Shown: positions 52,713 through 61,485 of the stretch, piece after piece | Layout: each line of letters begins with the position of its first letter | Position numbering within the stretch: position 1 is the stretch's first letter | Origin: Firmicutes bacterium HGW-Firmicutes-9 | Lineage (GTDB): Bacteria; Bacillota; Clostridia; Christensenellales; CAG-138 | DNA: 64,000 bases | Assembly (NCBI GenBank): GCA_002841395.1 | Contig: PGZM01000007.1 | Location: 62,001-126,000, forward strand | Direction: 5' to 3' | Notes under the pieces: generated by a model | The model's input: the letters and a program-made list of their open reading frames with translations, nothing else | The model's database searches: none | What the model was told of the DNA's origin: nothing | Translations under genes and position numbers: made by a program

Positions 52713-52887
52713 TGTAAAAATCCTCCTTTCTACAAGAATATTCGCGAACTTGTGCCAGTCCGTCGCTCCGGCAAAATTTCCGACCGGTCAGACCCCCATC
52801 AAAGCTGCGAAATCATTGCGACGCGCACGCCCGGTTATGGGTAGCTTCGTCGTTTGTTAACATAGAACGGTTTGCACAGGTTGCTGT

Positions 52888-53514
52888 TTACGCGAGGATG
52901 ATCGACACGGCAACCAATCCAATCGCGAGAAACGGTCCCATCGGGATCATCTCCTTAAGCCGCTGTGCAAGAGGTAAGCGGTTATCCAACAGGGTATAGA
53001 GCAGAACCAGCGCACCCATGCACGCAATCGCGTACAGGCTGCCGGTCAGTCCCAATGCAAACCCCATTGCTGCCGCGAGTTTGACGTCTCCTGCTCCGAT
53101 CTGTTTTCCAAAGAGGCTCGGCAGAAAGAAGATGACAAAGCACACGACAAGCCCCACCAGGGAATACAAAATATCGAACTGGATCGCGCCCGTGAGCCCG
53201 AACACCGCTGATAAAACGAGGATCGAGAGCACGAGTTCATTCGGAATCACGCGATGCTTGGCGTCGATATAAAACGCACAAGCTGCTACAAGTAAGATCA
53301 ACAGCAGATACAGTCCCCGGAAAGAGACCCCTGCCCGCCAGCCGATGATGCCGCCGACCAGCGCCATACCCGCAAGCATGATCCAGAAGTGTTTGCGTTC
53401 TATGGTCGGTTCAAAGCCGCGCTGCTTGAGCAAAAGCCCGCAAAGAAGCCGTGCCAGAACCGCCAGAACGCCTCCCGATATCGTGCCGTAAACGATCGGC
53501 ATCCATGCTTGCAT
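52888..53514 (-). CDS. tadV: Prepilin peptidase TadV/CpaA
   Basis: This 208-residue polytopic aspartic peptidase cleaves the Flp, TadE and TadG leaders. The catalytic aspartates are in FYIDAKHRVIPNE near residue 84 and in the GxGD motif KQIGAGDVKLAAAMG near 140. About six transmembrane helices are visible. It is the first gene behind the c-di-GMP riboswitch-terminator leader, with AGGAG 8 bases before the ATG. Confidence 0.93.
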   Translation of the reverse strand: MQAWMPIVYGTISGGVLAVLARLLCGLLLKQRGFEPTIERKHFWIMLAGMALVGGIIGWRAGVSFRGLYLLLILLVAACAFYIDAKHRVIPNELVLSILVLSAVFGLTGAIQFDILYSLVGLVVCFVIFFLPSLFGKQIGAGDVKLAAAMGFALGLTGSLYAIACMGALVLLYTLLDNRLPLAQRLKEMIPMGPFLAIGLVAVSIILA

Positions 53515-53576
53515 GTTTGTTTCTCCTACGTCATCAGTATAGTTGAGATAGATTCTCTTGTTATAAATTAGTCTCT

Positions 53577-53626
53577 AAAAAATAATAACGGCTCAAATCC
53601 CATAGTGAATCTGAACCGGCGCCGTT
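53577..53626 (-). terminator. Intrinsic terminator in the riboswitch expression platform
   Basis: On the minus strand AACGGC plus TCA pairs with TGA plus GCCGTT (with a 6-base bulge) and is followed by ATTATTTTTT. The 5' part also contains CCGGTT (53619-53614), which can pair with AACCGG (53657-53652) just after the aptamer, giving a mutually exclusive antiterminator. tadV starts 63 bases beyond. Confidence 0.75.
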
Positions 53627-53674
53627 TTTCTGGAACACAATTAAACCGATACCGGTTATTGTGTGAAACGTGAG

Positions 53675-53775
53675 TTCTTCATTCGGGAACTGGCTACCGT
53701 AGGCTTTATCTACCCTTAGGCCCTCTAGCTTTGCGACGCCGGCTTTCGCCGGTTGTGCCATTTGCGTGGGAAGAA
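53675..53775 (-). promoter_or_regulatory. Cyclic di-GMP-I (GEMM) riboswitch aptamer
   Basis: On the minus strand the RNA shows the GEMM-I core in order: CACGCAAATGGCACAACC, a hairpin CCGGC-GAAA-GCCGG with the GNRA tetraloop, the joining segment GTCGCAAAGC, the tetraloop-receptor strand GGGCCTAAGG, a second hairpin, and GCCTACGGTAGCC. Outer bases TTCTTC and GAAGAA can close the P1 stem. This aligns step by step with the Vibrio cholerae Vc2 aptamer as I remember it. A terminator follows at 53577-53626 and the Tad pilus operon begins with tadV. Whether binding turns expression on or off cannot be read off with certainty. Confidence 0.9.
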
Positions 53776-54210
53776 TCGCACAGATATACAGCTATCAAGG
53801 TTCAACCGTCGAGTGTTACAGAATCGAAGCATTCATCTATATTGTATAGAATATCGCTGCATATACCACAGGTTGTATGCGAATATTCATGCTTCCACCG
53901 ATTATTTGACTGATCCGGTACTGTTTGCTTTACTATTCGTTCTATATATTCTAACGAATTTTCGCAACTGTTCTTCTAGTTGGAACATTACTTAATATTC
54001 ATTAATTTCCGCTTGACTCCCAAGTCGGATGGCTGCCGCTTTCTGTTAGGAATCAAGCGTGTTGCGTCTGCTTTTTCTATCATAACCGAAGTTGTGAGAT
54101 TTTGCATAATGTTCCGAAAAAATTCATAATTCCTTTACAGTCTTATGTCTCGGCCGGAACGCCGATCAAGCAGTATTTCTCACACCGGCAACTGTTTTCT
54201 GTAGAAAATA

Positions 54211-54239
54211 AAAGTAACAAAATCATGCGAAAATGTCAA
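54211..54239 (-). promoter_or_regulatory. Candidate promoter of the pilus operon
   Basis: On the minus strand a perfect TTGACA (54239-54234) and TACTTT (54216-54211) are 17 bases apart. It is the best promoter in the region but starts an RNA about 430 bases before the aptamer. Confidence 0.6.
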
Positions 54240-54379
54240 GCGCATATACATGGAAATCGGCTGTATAACGCTGTTACATCGTAATATTTTCTCGCATATA
54301 ACGCTCTTTTTTCGCATCTGCGTTACAATAGCATGATTTTTACGATACATCAAATCGTTACATTGTTGATGTTAATGTA

Positions 54380-54407
54380 ATTATACGCAATTCCCCAGCA
54401 ATTGCAA
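54380..54407 (-). promoter_or_regulatory. Second candidate promoter upstream of the pilus operon
   Basis: On the minus strand TTGCAA (54407-54402) and a perfect TATAAT (54385-54380) are 16 bases apart, directly after the NlpC/P60 gene. Confidence 0.55.
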
Positions 54408-54416
54408 CTACAAATT

Positions 54417-56393
54417 TTACTGGAAGAATGCGGGTCTGCGCAGATAACGGAAACCAGTACTCCATGCGTCGGTCACGATGACTCCATTTTGAAGTGAGGA
54501 ACAGTGCGCAACAAGGTAGCTTCCGTCGTCGTCAATCGCGACGATGATGCCTACGTGGTTATACTGCCGTTCTCCGGGTACGCAGTAAAACGCGAGATCG
54601 CCAACGCGTGCTTCATCCCAACCGATTGCCTCGGAGTTCACCCACTGGCTTCGCGAGCCATTGCCGATCACACGAACCGCAGCCCTGTCACCGAGGGCAT
54701 TGATAAACACCCAGCTGACATATCCGCTGCAATCTAGCCCCGCCTGCCGCGAGATGCGGACTTCGTCGGTGGACTGCGCGACGTTTGCATTGCCCCATTC
54801 GTCGTTCCAACCGAGGCGGTTATACTTGCCGCCCAGAATATAGGAGACTTTACCCACCAGCGAGAGCGCGGTGTCTACCACCTGTTGCCGCTCGACATTG
54901 GCATCTTCCGGCAAGACGGAGAGAAGCGTTTCAATCGATTCTTCCGAATTCGGCACAAACGATGTGTTGCCGGTCAACGACGCAAATGTTCTGCGGAACT
55001 CCGGCTGCATGAGTTCATAGAGGAACGTTCTGCGGGCTTTGCTCATGTGGTATGCGTCCGCCATGTCCTCATAGGTCTTCGCGCTGAGCAAAACATTCGC
55101 CTTGCCGTCCATGCGGAACACTTCAATCGGGTTCATGTCCCAGAACACAGCGTCGAGTTTCTCCAGCGGGATCTCCGCAAGCTGTTTTGCGTTGAGCGGA
55201 TACTCCTCATATTTGGCGTTCTGCGCAAGGAATGTCGCAAGTACGTCTGCCCAGTTGGTAATCTTTGCGTCAGACGTCTGCTGAACCACTCTTGCCGAGG
55301 TGGTCATATCGTCCGTATCGGTCTCGGTCGTTGACGGCGCAAGGATGCGCGCTTCATCGTTCTCTGCCAGCGCTTCACGAATCTTTCTCTCAAACGACGC
55401 GCTCAGTGCAGCAATACGCTCGCTCAGCTGATCACCGACGGCGTTGCGATACGCAAGCAAAACCTCGTAGCGCTCCTCGCTGCTGCCGGACGGCGCTTCC
55501 GCCTGCAACAGCACGGTCTCTTCCACTGCACCATGGACGGTGACGGTGCGCGTTGCGGTGATGAGCTTGCCTTCTTCAAACGCGCCGTAGGTCACGGTAT
55601 ATTCGCCGGACGTATCGGTGCGGAATCCGCCGTTATCGACGACCCAGACCGCAACCGGCTGACCGAACTCCGTTTTCGCGCTCACATAATCCAGCAGGTT
55701 AAACCCTGTTTGATCCAGTTCAATCGTCACATTCGGGCACGTGATGATCACCTTGCCCGTTGCGTCGTCCGGCACAGGCAGCGGCGTCGCCGTCGGGAGA
55801 ACTGTTCCGTCCGATGCTACCTTAACCAGCGTGATCTTTACATACGCTTCCTGCGCCATATCGCAGGGGTAGCCTTCTTCATCCAACGGCTGATATCCGT
55901 TCAGCGATCCCTTGACGAGATAGCTGTGATCCGGCGGGAGCATCCAGGAGACATAGCCGTCGCTTCCGGTCATGCCGGATAACAGAACCGCTCCATCCTG
56001 ATAGAGCGTCACGCGCGCGCCGACCAAAGCTTTCGCTCCGGTGTCCTCAACATAGACGATTAATCGATGCAGCTCCGGTGTTTGAGAGGGAAGCGGCGTC
56101 TCCGTACCGCCTGCGGGCAGAGGAGAAGGCGTCGTGCCTTCGGTCGGAGCAGTTGTGCTCTCGTTCTGCAGAGGCGTTGGCGTCGGCAGCGTTTCCGGCG
56201 CAGGAGTTGCGCTTTCCTGTAAGGGTTCTTCCGGCGCAGGTGTAACATCCGGCGCATCGGTGGTTAGATCGTTTTCCAAAGAGTAATCCAGCGCGCGAAC
56301 CGTCTCGCCCGTGCAGCCAAGCATCGTCAGCATGGCGACAGCGAGAAGGATTGTTATTGCGCACCGGGCGATTCTTTGGTTCTTACGCTTCAT
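54417..56393 (-). CDS. Secreted NlpC/P60 lipoprotein, putative peptidoglycan hydrolase
   Basis: The 658-residue protein has a lipoprotein signal (lipobox TMLGC, Cys27), a Thr/Pro-rich linker (about 45-105), a carboxypeptidase-regulatory-like beta domain (about 108-190), a second beta domain (about 215-290), a helical region, and a C-terminal NlpC/P60 domain (about 515-655) with Cys in LDCSGYVSW, His in NHVGIIVAI, and VAHCSS. It probably cuts wall peptides, and may open a path for pili. It is 55 bases after lepB and just upstream of the pilus operon. Confidence 0.88.
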   Translation of the reverse strand: MKRKNQRIARCAITILLAVAMLTMLGCTGETVRALDYSLENDLTTDAPDVTPAPEEPLQESATPAPETLPTPTPLQNESTTAPTEGTTPSPLPAGGTETPLPSQTPELHRLIVYVEDTGAKALVGARVTLYQDGAVLLSGMTGSDGYVSWMLPPDHSYLVKGSLNGYQPLDEEGYPCDMAQEAYVKITLVKVASDGTVLPTATPLPVPDDATGKVIITCPNVTIELDQTGFNLLDYVSAKTEFGQPVAVWVVDNGGFRTDTSGEYTVTYGAFEEGKLITATRTVTVHGAVEETVLLQAEAPSGSSEERYEVLLAYRNAVGDQLSERIAALSASFERKIREALAENDEARILAPSTTETDTDDMTTSARVVQQTSDAKITNWADVLATFLAQNAKYEEYPLNAKQLAEIPLEKLDAVFWDMNPIEVFRMDGKANVLLSAKTYEDMADAYHMSKARRTFLYELMQPEFRRTFASLTGNTSFVPNSEESIETLLSVLPEDANVERQQVVDTALSLVGKVSYILGGKYNRLGWNDEWGNANVAQSTDEVRISRQAGLDCSGYVSWVFINALGDRAAVRVIGNGSRSQWVNSEAIGWDEARVGDLAFYCVPGERQYNHVGIIVAIDDDGSYLVAHCSSLQNGVIVTDAWSTGFRYLRRPAFFQ

Positions 56394-56448
56394 GAATCAA
56401 ATCCTTTGAGATGATTTTCACCTGCTTGCGACAGGTACATGAATGAAC

Positions 56449-57030
56449 TTACTGTGCATCTGCGGGGATGGTGCTGCGCAGCATGCGGGTCACGATACCG
56501 CGGATGGAGTCCAGCGAAATCTGTCCGACGCGGATATCGCGGCTGTCGATGGACTTCGCGCGGTTATCGCCCAATACGAAAAACTTTCCGCTCTCGATGA
56601 CGGTTTCCGGCATCGCGCTGTTGCCATATGGATCGGGGATCATATACCCTTCCTCCACCATTGCGCCGTTTCGAATCAAGCTTCCGTCCGCCTTGATCTC
56701 AATGCGGTCTCCCGGCAATCCGACAACTCGCTTGATCACGAGGCCGTAGGTTTCGCCGGCGTGAAAGATGACAAGATCGCCGTAATTCGCCTGAACGAAT
56801 CCGACGTAGAACACCCGGTCTCCCGCCATCAGCGTCGGCTCCATTGAGTCTCCCGTGACGGTATATTGACGTATATAGAGCGTTGCTGCCACCGAAAGAA
56901 GCAGCAGAACGACAAAGACGGTAATCAGAACTCTTGCAACGCCAGATCGTTTGTCCGACCTTGGTGTCATGTCATATGCCCAGCTCTCCGCCGGATTGTC
57001 ATGCGGTCTGTGTCCTTCGGATTTCGGCAT
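56449..57030 (-). CDS. lepB: Signal peptidase I
   Basis: The 193-residue protein has a cytoplasmic tail, one transmembrane helix (about 33-53), the catalytic Ser in TGDSMEPTL near 61, the catalytic Lys in IKRVVGLPGDRIE near 99, and GDNRAKSIDSRD near 155, all typical of the Gram-positive type I signal peptidase. AGAGG precedes the ATG. A strong promoter lies upstream. Next to it are a secreted lipoprotein and the pilus operon, so export functions are clustered. Confidence 0.95.
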   Translation of the reverse strand: MPKSEGHRPHDNPAESWAYDMTPRSDKRSGVARVLITVFVVLLLLSVAATLYIRQYTVTGDSMEPTLMAGDRVFYVGFVQANYGDLVIFHAGETYGLVIKRVVGLPGDRIEIKADGSLIRNGAMVEEGYMIPDPYGNSAMPETVIESGKFFVLGDNRAKSIDSRDIRVGQISLDSIRGIVTRMLRSTIPADAQ

Positions 57031-57152
57031 GCAATAGACCTCTGATATCCTCCGGCCTGCTTGGGCTTCTGTGTGAATTCGAATGGTTCGGCCGTTTCTT
57101 TACCACCCGCCGCGAAGTTCTGCGATAGTATCGTACTTTACGATTTAAGTCG

Positions 57153-57182
57153 ATTGTAGTATTGGCCACTGTGCGCTGTCAA
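57153..57182 (-). promoter_or_regulatory. Promoter of lepB
   Basis: On the minus strand TTGACA (57182-57177) and TACAAT (57158-57153) are 18 bases apart. Just downstream is the palindrome ATCGTAAAGTACGAT (57132-57146). Confidence 0.75.
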
Positions 57183-57338
57183 CAAGCGCGGTGCATAAGA
57201 ATGACTAAAAACGGGTGAATCATGCATGTTTAGCCGAGATTTTATAATTCGTTCACAGAAAATCACGTGTGTTCATGCAGATTGATGTTTCGCGCGTTTC
57301 TGCGCCTTTCTGCCTGTCGTTCGACAGAAATCGCCATT
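57183..57338. other. Spacer between lepB promoter and the GNAT gene
   Basis: No gene is visible. A perfect 6-base stem, CTGTCG with CGACAG (57314-57327), lies 12 bases beyond the GNAT stop but has no T run on the minus strand. Confidence 0.4.
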
Positions 57339-57614
57339 TCAGGCAATGATGTCGGAATACATCTTTTGATTTCGCATCAACCAGGCATCGGCATAGGAGC
57401 AGCTTGCAACGGCCTTTAAGCCTTTCTTGCGCAGCTCGTCCGCTACGGCTTGCACCAACTGACCCGCGATGCCCTGCCCACGCAGCGCGGGGCTGACATA
57501 TGTGTGGCAGATATCAACGATGCCGTTCCGTACGGGGACGTAGGTCGCCTCCGCGATCACTTCCTGCTGATCATCCAGGGCGAAGACACGCCCATCTGAA
57601 AATTGAAACTCCAT
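57339..57614 (-). CDS. Small GNAT acetyltransferase-like protein
   Basis: The 91-residue protein matches the short GNAT family (YjdJ-like, PF14542): EATYVPVRNGIVDICHTYV at residues 22-40, the acetyl-CoA-binding loop RGQGIAGQLV near 47, and SCSYADAWL near 72. The ATG at 57614 starts the conserved segment; an in-frame start at 57695 adds 27 unrelated residues. Substrate unknown. It is an isolated gene. Confidence 0.88.
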   Translation of the reverse strand: MEFQFSDGRVFALDDQQEVIAEATYVPVRNGIVDICHTYVSPALRGQGIAGQLVQAVADELRKKGLKAVASCSYADAWLMRNQKMYSDIIA

Positions 57615-57773
57615 TTGTACTCTCTTATTGTATGTCGTGTTTGTTTTGACTGGTTGCTCCGGCGGTAGAGAGAGATCAACCTCGCGCGCAGTCAACGCGA
57701 GAGGTGTTACATACAGATTACATCGTTTTTATCTATTACGCAACAGAAACACAGCATCATTTCATTAATTTCA

Positions 57774-57818
57774 CAAAAAAGCACGGAAAAGAGGTGTTTC
57801 CACGCTCTTTTCCGTGCT
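57774..57818 (-). terminator. Terminator of the transketolase operon
   Basis: Arms AGCACGGAAAAGAG and CTCTTTTCCGTGCT pair perfectly over 14 bases around an 11-base loop. On the minus strand the stem is followed by six T. Confidence 0.93.
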
Positions 57819-57844
57819 GTGTTGCATCTAGATTACATTTGGCT

Positions 57845-58798
57845 TTATTTGAGCAACGACTGTACCGTTTCCACGATATGCTCCGCGGTGAGGCCGAAGC
57901 GCTTCTGCAGATAGTCCTGCGGGCCGACTTCGCCGTACTCGTCGTTGACCGCGACCACGTCGATCTTCGCTGTGTTCTCGCGCGCGAGCGTCTCGCAGAC
58001 CGCGCTGTAGAGGCCGCCGATACGATTGTGGTTTTCCGCCACGACGATGTTGCCGCACTGTTTGGCAAATTTCTTCACTGCCTCGGTGTCGAGGGGTTTG
58101 ATGGTGAAGAAGTTGACAACAGCTGCTTCGATGCCGCTCTCTGCGAGCTTGTTTGCTGCCTGCATGGCTTCGTGCACCATGATGCCGCTGGCAAAGATTG
58201 CGACATCCTTGCCTTCGCGCAGGGTGATCGCGGGACCAATCGGCGTCTCCGTGCCGTCGGCGAACACCTTTGCCGCGCTTTTTCTGCCGACGCGGATGTA
58301 TTTCACGCCCGGCAGATCCTTGCACTGCTTAAGTACGCTGATCAGCATCGGTACGTCCGTGATGTCGATGATCGTCGCGGTCGGGATGGTGCGATAGAGC
58401 GCGACGTCTTCAAATGGCATATGCGTACCGCCGTTGAAAGAGGCAGTCACGCCCGGGTCGGTGCCGATGACGGTAATGTCATTCTTTGCGTACCCCGCCG
58501 AGAGGAACACCTGATCAAACACACGGCGCGAGGCAAACGGGCCGAACGTATGCACCACGGGCTTGAAGCCGGTTGCTGCAAGGCCGCATGCTACGCCGAT
58601 CATGTTCGATTCGGAGATGCCGCAGTTCACGCCGCGCTCGGGGTTTTCACAAGCCCATGCGCTGGTACCGATGCAACTCATCAGGTCCGCGTCAAGATAG
58701 ATAAAGTCGTTGTCCTGTTCGCTCAGCTCGCGAATCGTCTTGCCGAGGATATCCTTAAACAGGCGGGAATCCATGCTTCCATCGTAAATCAATTCCAT
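57845..58798 (-). CDS. Transketolase, C-terminal subunit
   Basis: This 317-residue subunit carries the pyrimidine-binding domain (about 10-165; DLMSCIGTSAWACENPERGV and GISESNMIG near 55) and the C-terminal domain (about 185-310) with VVAENHNRIGG. With the partner subunit it moves two-carbon units in the pentose phosphate pathway, so it could use the xylulose 5-phosphate made by AraD. AGGAGGG precedes the ATG, 15 bases after the N-subunit gene. Confidence 0.94.
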   Translation of the reverse strand: MELIYDGSMDSRLFKDILGKTIRELSEQDNDFIYLDADLMSCIGTSAWACENPERGVNCGISESNMIGVACGLAATGFKPVVHTFGPFASRRVFDQVFLSAGYAKNDITVIGTDPGVTASFNGGTHMPFEDVALYRTIPTATIIDITDVPMLISVLKQCKDLPGVKYIRVGRKSAAKVFADGTETPIGPAITLREGKDVAIFASGIMVHEAMQAANKLAESGIEAAVVNFFTIKPLDTEAVKKFAKQCGNIVVAENHNRIGGLYSAVCETLARENTAKIDVVAVNDEYGEVGPQDYLQKRFGLTAEHIVETVQSLLK

Positions 58799-58813
58799 TT
58801 TTGTATTCCCTCC

Positions 58814-59644
58814 TCAGTCCAACTGCGCCGTCAGCGAGAGTAGCCATTCGTTCCACTGATCGCTTGAGACCGCCATGCTGTGGTTGCTCTTTGCGTTCTC
58901 CACCGCGGCAATGCCCTTGCCCTTGATGGTGTTGAGCACGATGGCGTACGGTTTATCCCCGCCGTTTCTCGTGCGCTCAAGTGCGTTATAGACCTGCTCG
59001 ATGTCGTTTCCATCGATGCTGACGGTATCAAAGCCGAACGCAGCAACCTTCGCGGAGAGATCCAGCGTATCGAGGATATCCTTCGTGCAGCCGTCGAGCT
59101 GCTTGCCGTTTACGTCAAGCAGCAGCACGAGATTGCCGAGCTTCTTCGCTGCGGCAAACATGAGCGCTTCCCAAACCTGACCCTCGTTCGCTTCGCCGTC
59201 GCCGACGACCAGAAACACGCGCGCATCGCGTCCGCGCAGCTTTTCACCAAACGCCATGCCGCAGGCAAGGCTCGCGCCCTGACCCAGAGAGCCGGTGGTC
59301 ATATCCACGCCCGGCGTCTTGTTGCGGTCGCAATGGCTCGGCAGGTTGGTGCCGGGCTGGTTGAGCGTCTTGAGCTCTTCATACGGGAAAAAACCCTGCA
59401 GCGCAAGCGCCGCGTAGACCGCGGGACCTGCGTGTCCCTTGGAGCAGACGAGCTTATCCCGCTCCGCCCAATCCGGGCGCTTCGGGTCCACGCGCATCTG
59501 CGAACCATACAGCACGGCGAGCGCATCCGTAATGCTCAGCGAACCGCCGACATGACCAAACCCGCGCGCCTTCATCTGCTCCAGCACACCGATGCGGATT
59601 TCAAGCGCAAAACGCTCCAACCGCTTTTTTAACGTTGCGTCCAA
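58814..59644 (-). CDS. Transketolase, N-terminal (TPP-binding) subunit
   Basis: The 276-residue subunit has HVGGSLSITDALAVLYG near 30, DKLVCSKGHAGPAVYAAL near 64, and the TPP motif VGDGEANEGQVWEAL near 145 followed by LLLDVNGKQLDG (usual transketolase N near 170). The start is a TTG (59644) after GAGGAGGAA. Splitting transketolase into two genes is common in clostridia and archaea. Confidence 0.93.
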   Translation of the reverse strand: MDATLKKRLERFALEIRIGVLEQMKARGFGHVGGSLSITDALAVLYGSQMRVDPKRPDWAERDKLVCSKGHAGPAVYAALALQGFFPYEELKTLNQPGTNLPSHCDRNKTPGVDMTTGSLGQGASLACGMAFGEKLRGRDARVFLVVGDGEANEGQVWEALMFAAAKKLGNLVLLLDVNGKQLDGCTKDILDTLDLSAKVAAFGFDTVSIDGNDIEQVYNALERTRNGGDKPYAIVLNTIKGKGIAAVENAKSNHSMAVSSDQWNEWLLSLTAQLD

Positions 59645-60018
59645 AAGAATCGTTCCTCCTCTTTCGCTGCGCCGCTTTCCTGCATGATCCGTGATCGAAA
59701 AATTCCGAACGGCGCGCTTGTATCACAATATCCAACCTATCATACTCTATCTTTTTCGCCAGAGCGAGACTTTTTTCAGAATCTGTACAAAATTTCACGC
59801 AAAATTTCGATGACGGCGCGATGTAGAAAATGGCGGCATTGGCACAGCATTTTTGTTTTACAAATGAAAAAGGTGGTTTTTCCGGATTGCTGCAACTCGA
59901 CCGCGGTGTTGACGAGTGAACAACAAGCACGTATGATATTTATGTTATATAGGAGCTTCTCAATGTATGCGGCATGTGCCGTATATAACAGTACAATATC
60001 AGCGATAAAAGGTGCACT
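59645..60018. other. Divergent promoter region between transketolase and sugar transferase genes
   Basis: About 374 bases without a gene. The plus-strand promoter at 59909-59937 serves the sugar transferase. For the minus strand a TATGAT (about 59735-59740) lies upstream of the transketolase but without a good -35. No operator palindromes stand out. Confidence 0.5.
59909..59937 (+). promoter_or_regulatory. Promoter of the sugar transferase gene
   Basis: TTGACG (59909-59914) and TATGAT (59932-59937) are 17 bases apart, 81 bases upstream of the start codon. It has the same two hexamers as the araR promoter. Confidence 0.78.
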
Positions 60019-61413
60019 ATGATCAAACGATGGCAGCGTATTCTCAACCAGATCAACCGCCTGATTGACTTTATCATCGTAGGCGTTTCCTATTATGGTG
60101 CGAATTTATTCTGGCTTCTCGTCGTTCGGCATGATCCGCATAATCCCGCACTGCATCCGGACAGCCTGTTTTGGTTCGCTTTTGTGTTTGCGACCGCAAG
60201 CATCATCGGCTATCAGATCGCAAAACTGTATGATTCCGTGCGCGCAAAGCCTTTTACCTTCGATATGCGTTGGGTATTGTTTGTCAATGCGGTGACCGTG
60301 CTCGGCGGCGGCGCGCTGTTTTACCTGCTTCGTTTGACTGATATATCGCGTGCAGCACTCGCGCTGTTCTACCTGCTCGCAAGCACCTTGGTGCTGACCA
60401 AGCGTCTGATGGTGCGCGTCGTGCTCCAACGCTACCGCAGCAAGGGTTATAACCTCAAACATGTGATTGTGATCGGCAGCGGCGCGCTCGCAAAGAAGTA
60501 TGCGGAGACGATTCGCCGTACCCCGCAGCTCGGCTATGTGATCGACGGCTATATTGGAACCACATGCGCCTTGGAATGGCTTCCCTGCCTCGGTAGTTGG
60601 GAGAACAACGGATCCGAGAAGCTCGCCTCTTTGGATATCGACGAAGTTATCGTTGCGCTGGAACTTGAGCAAACATCACTGCTGCCGCAGATCATTGCCG
60701 CGACGGAAAAATACGGAACCAAAGTCTCCATCATCCCGTATTATAACGACTATATTCCTTCAAGCACCACGATACAGTCCCTCGGTGAATGCAGACTGTT
60801 GAGCCTTCGCACAACGCCGCTGGATTTCCCCAGCAACGCACTGGTCAAGCGGTTGTTCGACATCGTCTGTTCGCTGATACTGATCATTTTAACAAGTCCC
60901 GTGATGCTGTTTGCCGCCATCGGTACCAAGCTCTCCAGCCCCGGCCCGATTATCTTTAAGCAGGCGCGTGTCGGCAAGAACAAGCGGCTGTTTCAGATGT
61001 ACAAATTCCGCTCTATGCGCGTCAACGCGCTGGAGAACACCGGCTGGACGAAGAATGATGATCCGCGCAAAACACGCTTCGGCAGCATGATGCGAAAGAC
61101 AAGCATCGACGAGCTGCCGCAGTTTTTCAACGTGCTCAAGGGCGATATGAGCCTCATCGGACCGCGACCCGAAGTGCCGCATTATGTGGAGCAGTTTCAG
61201 GAGACGGTGCCGCTTTATATGCTCAAGCATCTCGTGCGCCCCGGTATCACCGGCTGGGCGCAGGTGAATGGCTACCGCGGCGACACCTCGATTGAAGAAC
61301 GCATCAAGCACGACATCTGGTATATTGAGCACTGGTCGCTCTGGCTGGATATCCTCATCTGCCTGCGCACGGCGTTCGGCGGCATCATCAACGCGGAGAA
61401 GGTCGCGAAGTAA
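60019..61413 (+). CDS. Polyprenyl-phosphate sugar phosphotransferase, WcaJ/WbaP type
   Basis: The 464-residue protein has four to five N-terminal helices (about 12-125), a Rossmann-like domain (about 145-260; VIVIGSGALAKKY), and a C-terminal bacterial sugar transferase domain (about 268-464) with KRLFDIVCS, YKFRSMR, SLIGPRPE near 380 and GITGWAQVNGYRG near 410. It moves a sugar-1-phosphate, probably glucose, from UDP-sugar to undecaprenyl phosphate, starting exopolysaccharide or capsule synthesis. No other glycan genes follow it in this window. Confidence 0.94.
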   Translation: MIKRWQRILNQINRLIDFIIVGVSYYGANLFWLLVVRHDPHNPALHPDSLFWFAFVFATASIIGYQIAKLYDSVRAKPFTFDMRWVLFVNAVTVLGGGALFYLLRLTDISRAALALFYLLASTLVLTKRLMVRVVLQRYRSKGYNLKHVIVIGSGALAKKYAETIRRTPQLGYVIDGYIGTTCALEWLPCLGSWENNGSEKLASLDIDEVIVALELEQTSLLPQIIAATEKYGTKVSIIPYYNDYIPSSTTIQSLGECRLLSLRTTPLDFPSNALVKRLFDIVCSLILIILTSPVMLFAAIGTKLSSPGPIIFKQARVGKNKRLFQMYKFRSMRVNALENTGWTKNDDPRKTRFGSMMRKTSIDELPQFFNVLKGDMSLIGPRPEVPHYVEQFQETVPLYMLKHLVRPGITGWAQVNGYRGDTSIEERIKHDIWYIEHWSLWLDILICLRTAFGGIINAEKVAK

Positions 61414-61438
61414 CTTTCTCTAAACAAAAGAGCATCAA

Positions 61439-61469
61439 AAAATGCACCGCGCATCAGTCGGTACATTTT
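61439..61469 (+). terminator. Terminator after the sugar transferase gene
   Basis: AAAATG plus ACCG pairs with CGGT plus CATTTT, with a single C and A left out, around a 9-base loop. TTTT then AATTTG follows. It may also end the convergent macrodomain gene. Confidence 0.65.
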
Positions 61470-61485
61470 AATTTGTTTAAACAAA

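Larger units (their letters stand above)
53776..54416 (-). other. Long AT-rich non-coding region upstream of the riboswitch
   Basis: About 640 bases with no supported gene. It holds two candidate promoters at 54380-54407 and 54211-54239, and repeated GTAAC/GTTAC-type motifs between them (TGTAACG, TTGTAACG, TGTAACAGCGTTATA on the minus strand). Just after the second promoter a potential RNA element has outer arms ACAGT and ACTGT and an inner TCGGC-GCCGA hairpin (about 54133-54196). The untranslated leader would be long, or a closer promoter was missed. Confidence 0.5.

Noticed and set aside
52713..52887. Possible second c-di-GMP riboswitch between tadV and flp1, suggested by GCAAACC and CGACGAAGC on the minus strand.
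   Set aside because: The GNRA hairpin and tetraloop receptor are missing and the order of elements does not fit the GEMM model.
53561..53761. A 66-codon minus-strand frame upstream of tadV.
   Set aside because: It is entirely inside the GEMM riboswitch and its terminator; the conservation there is of RNA structure.
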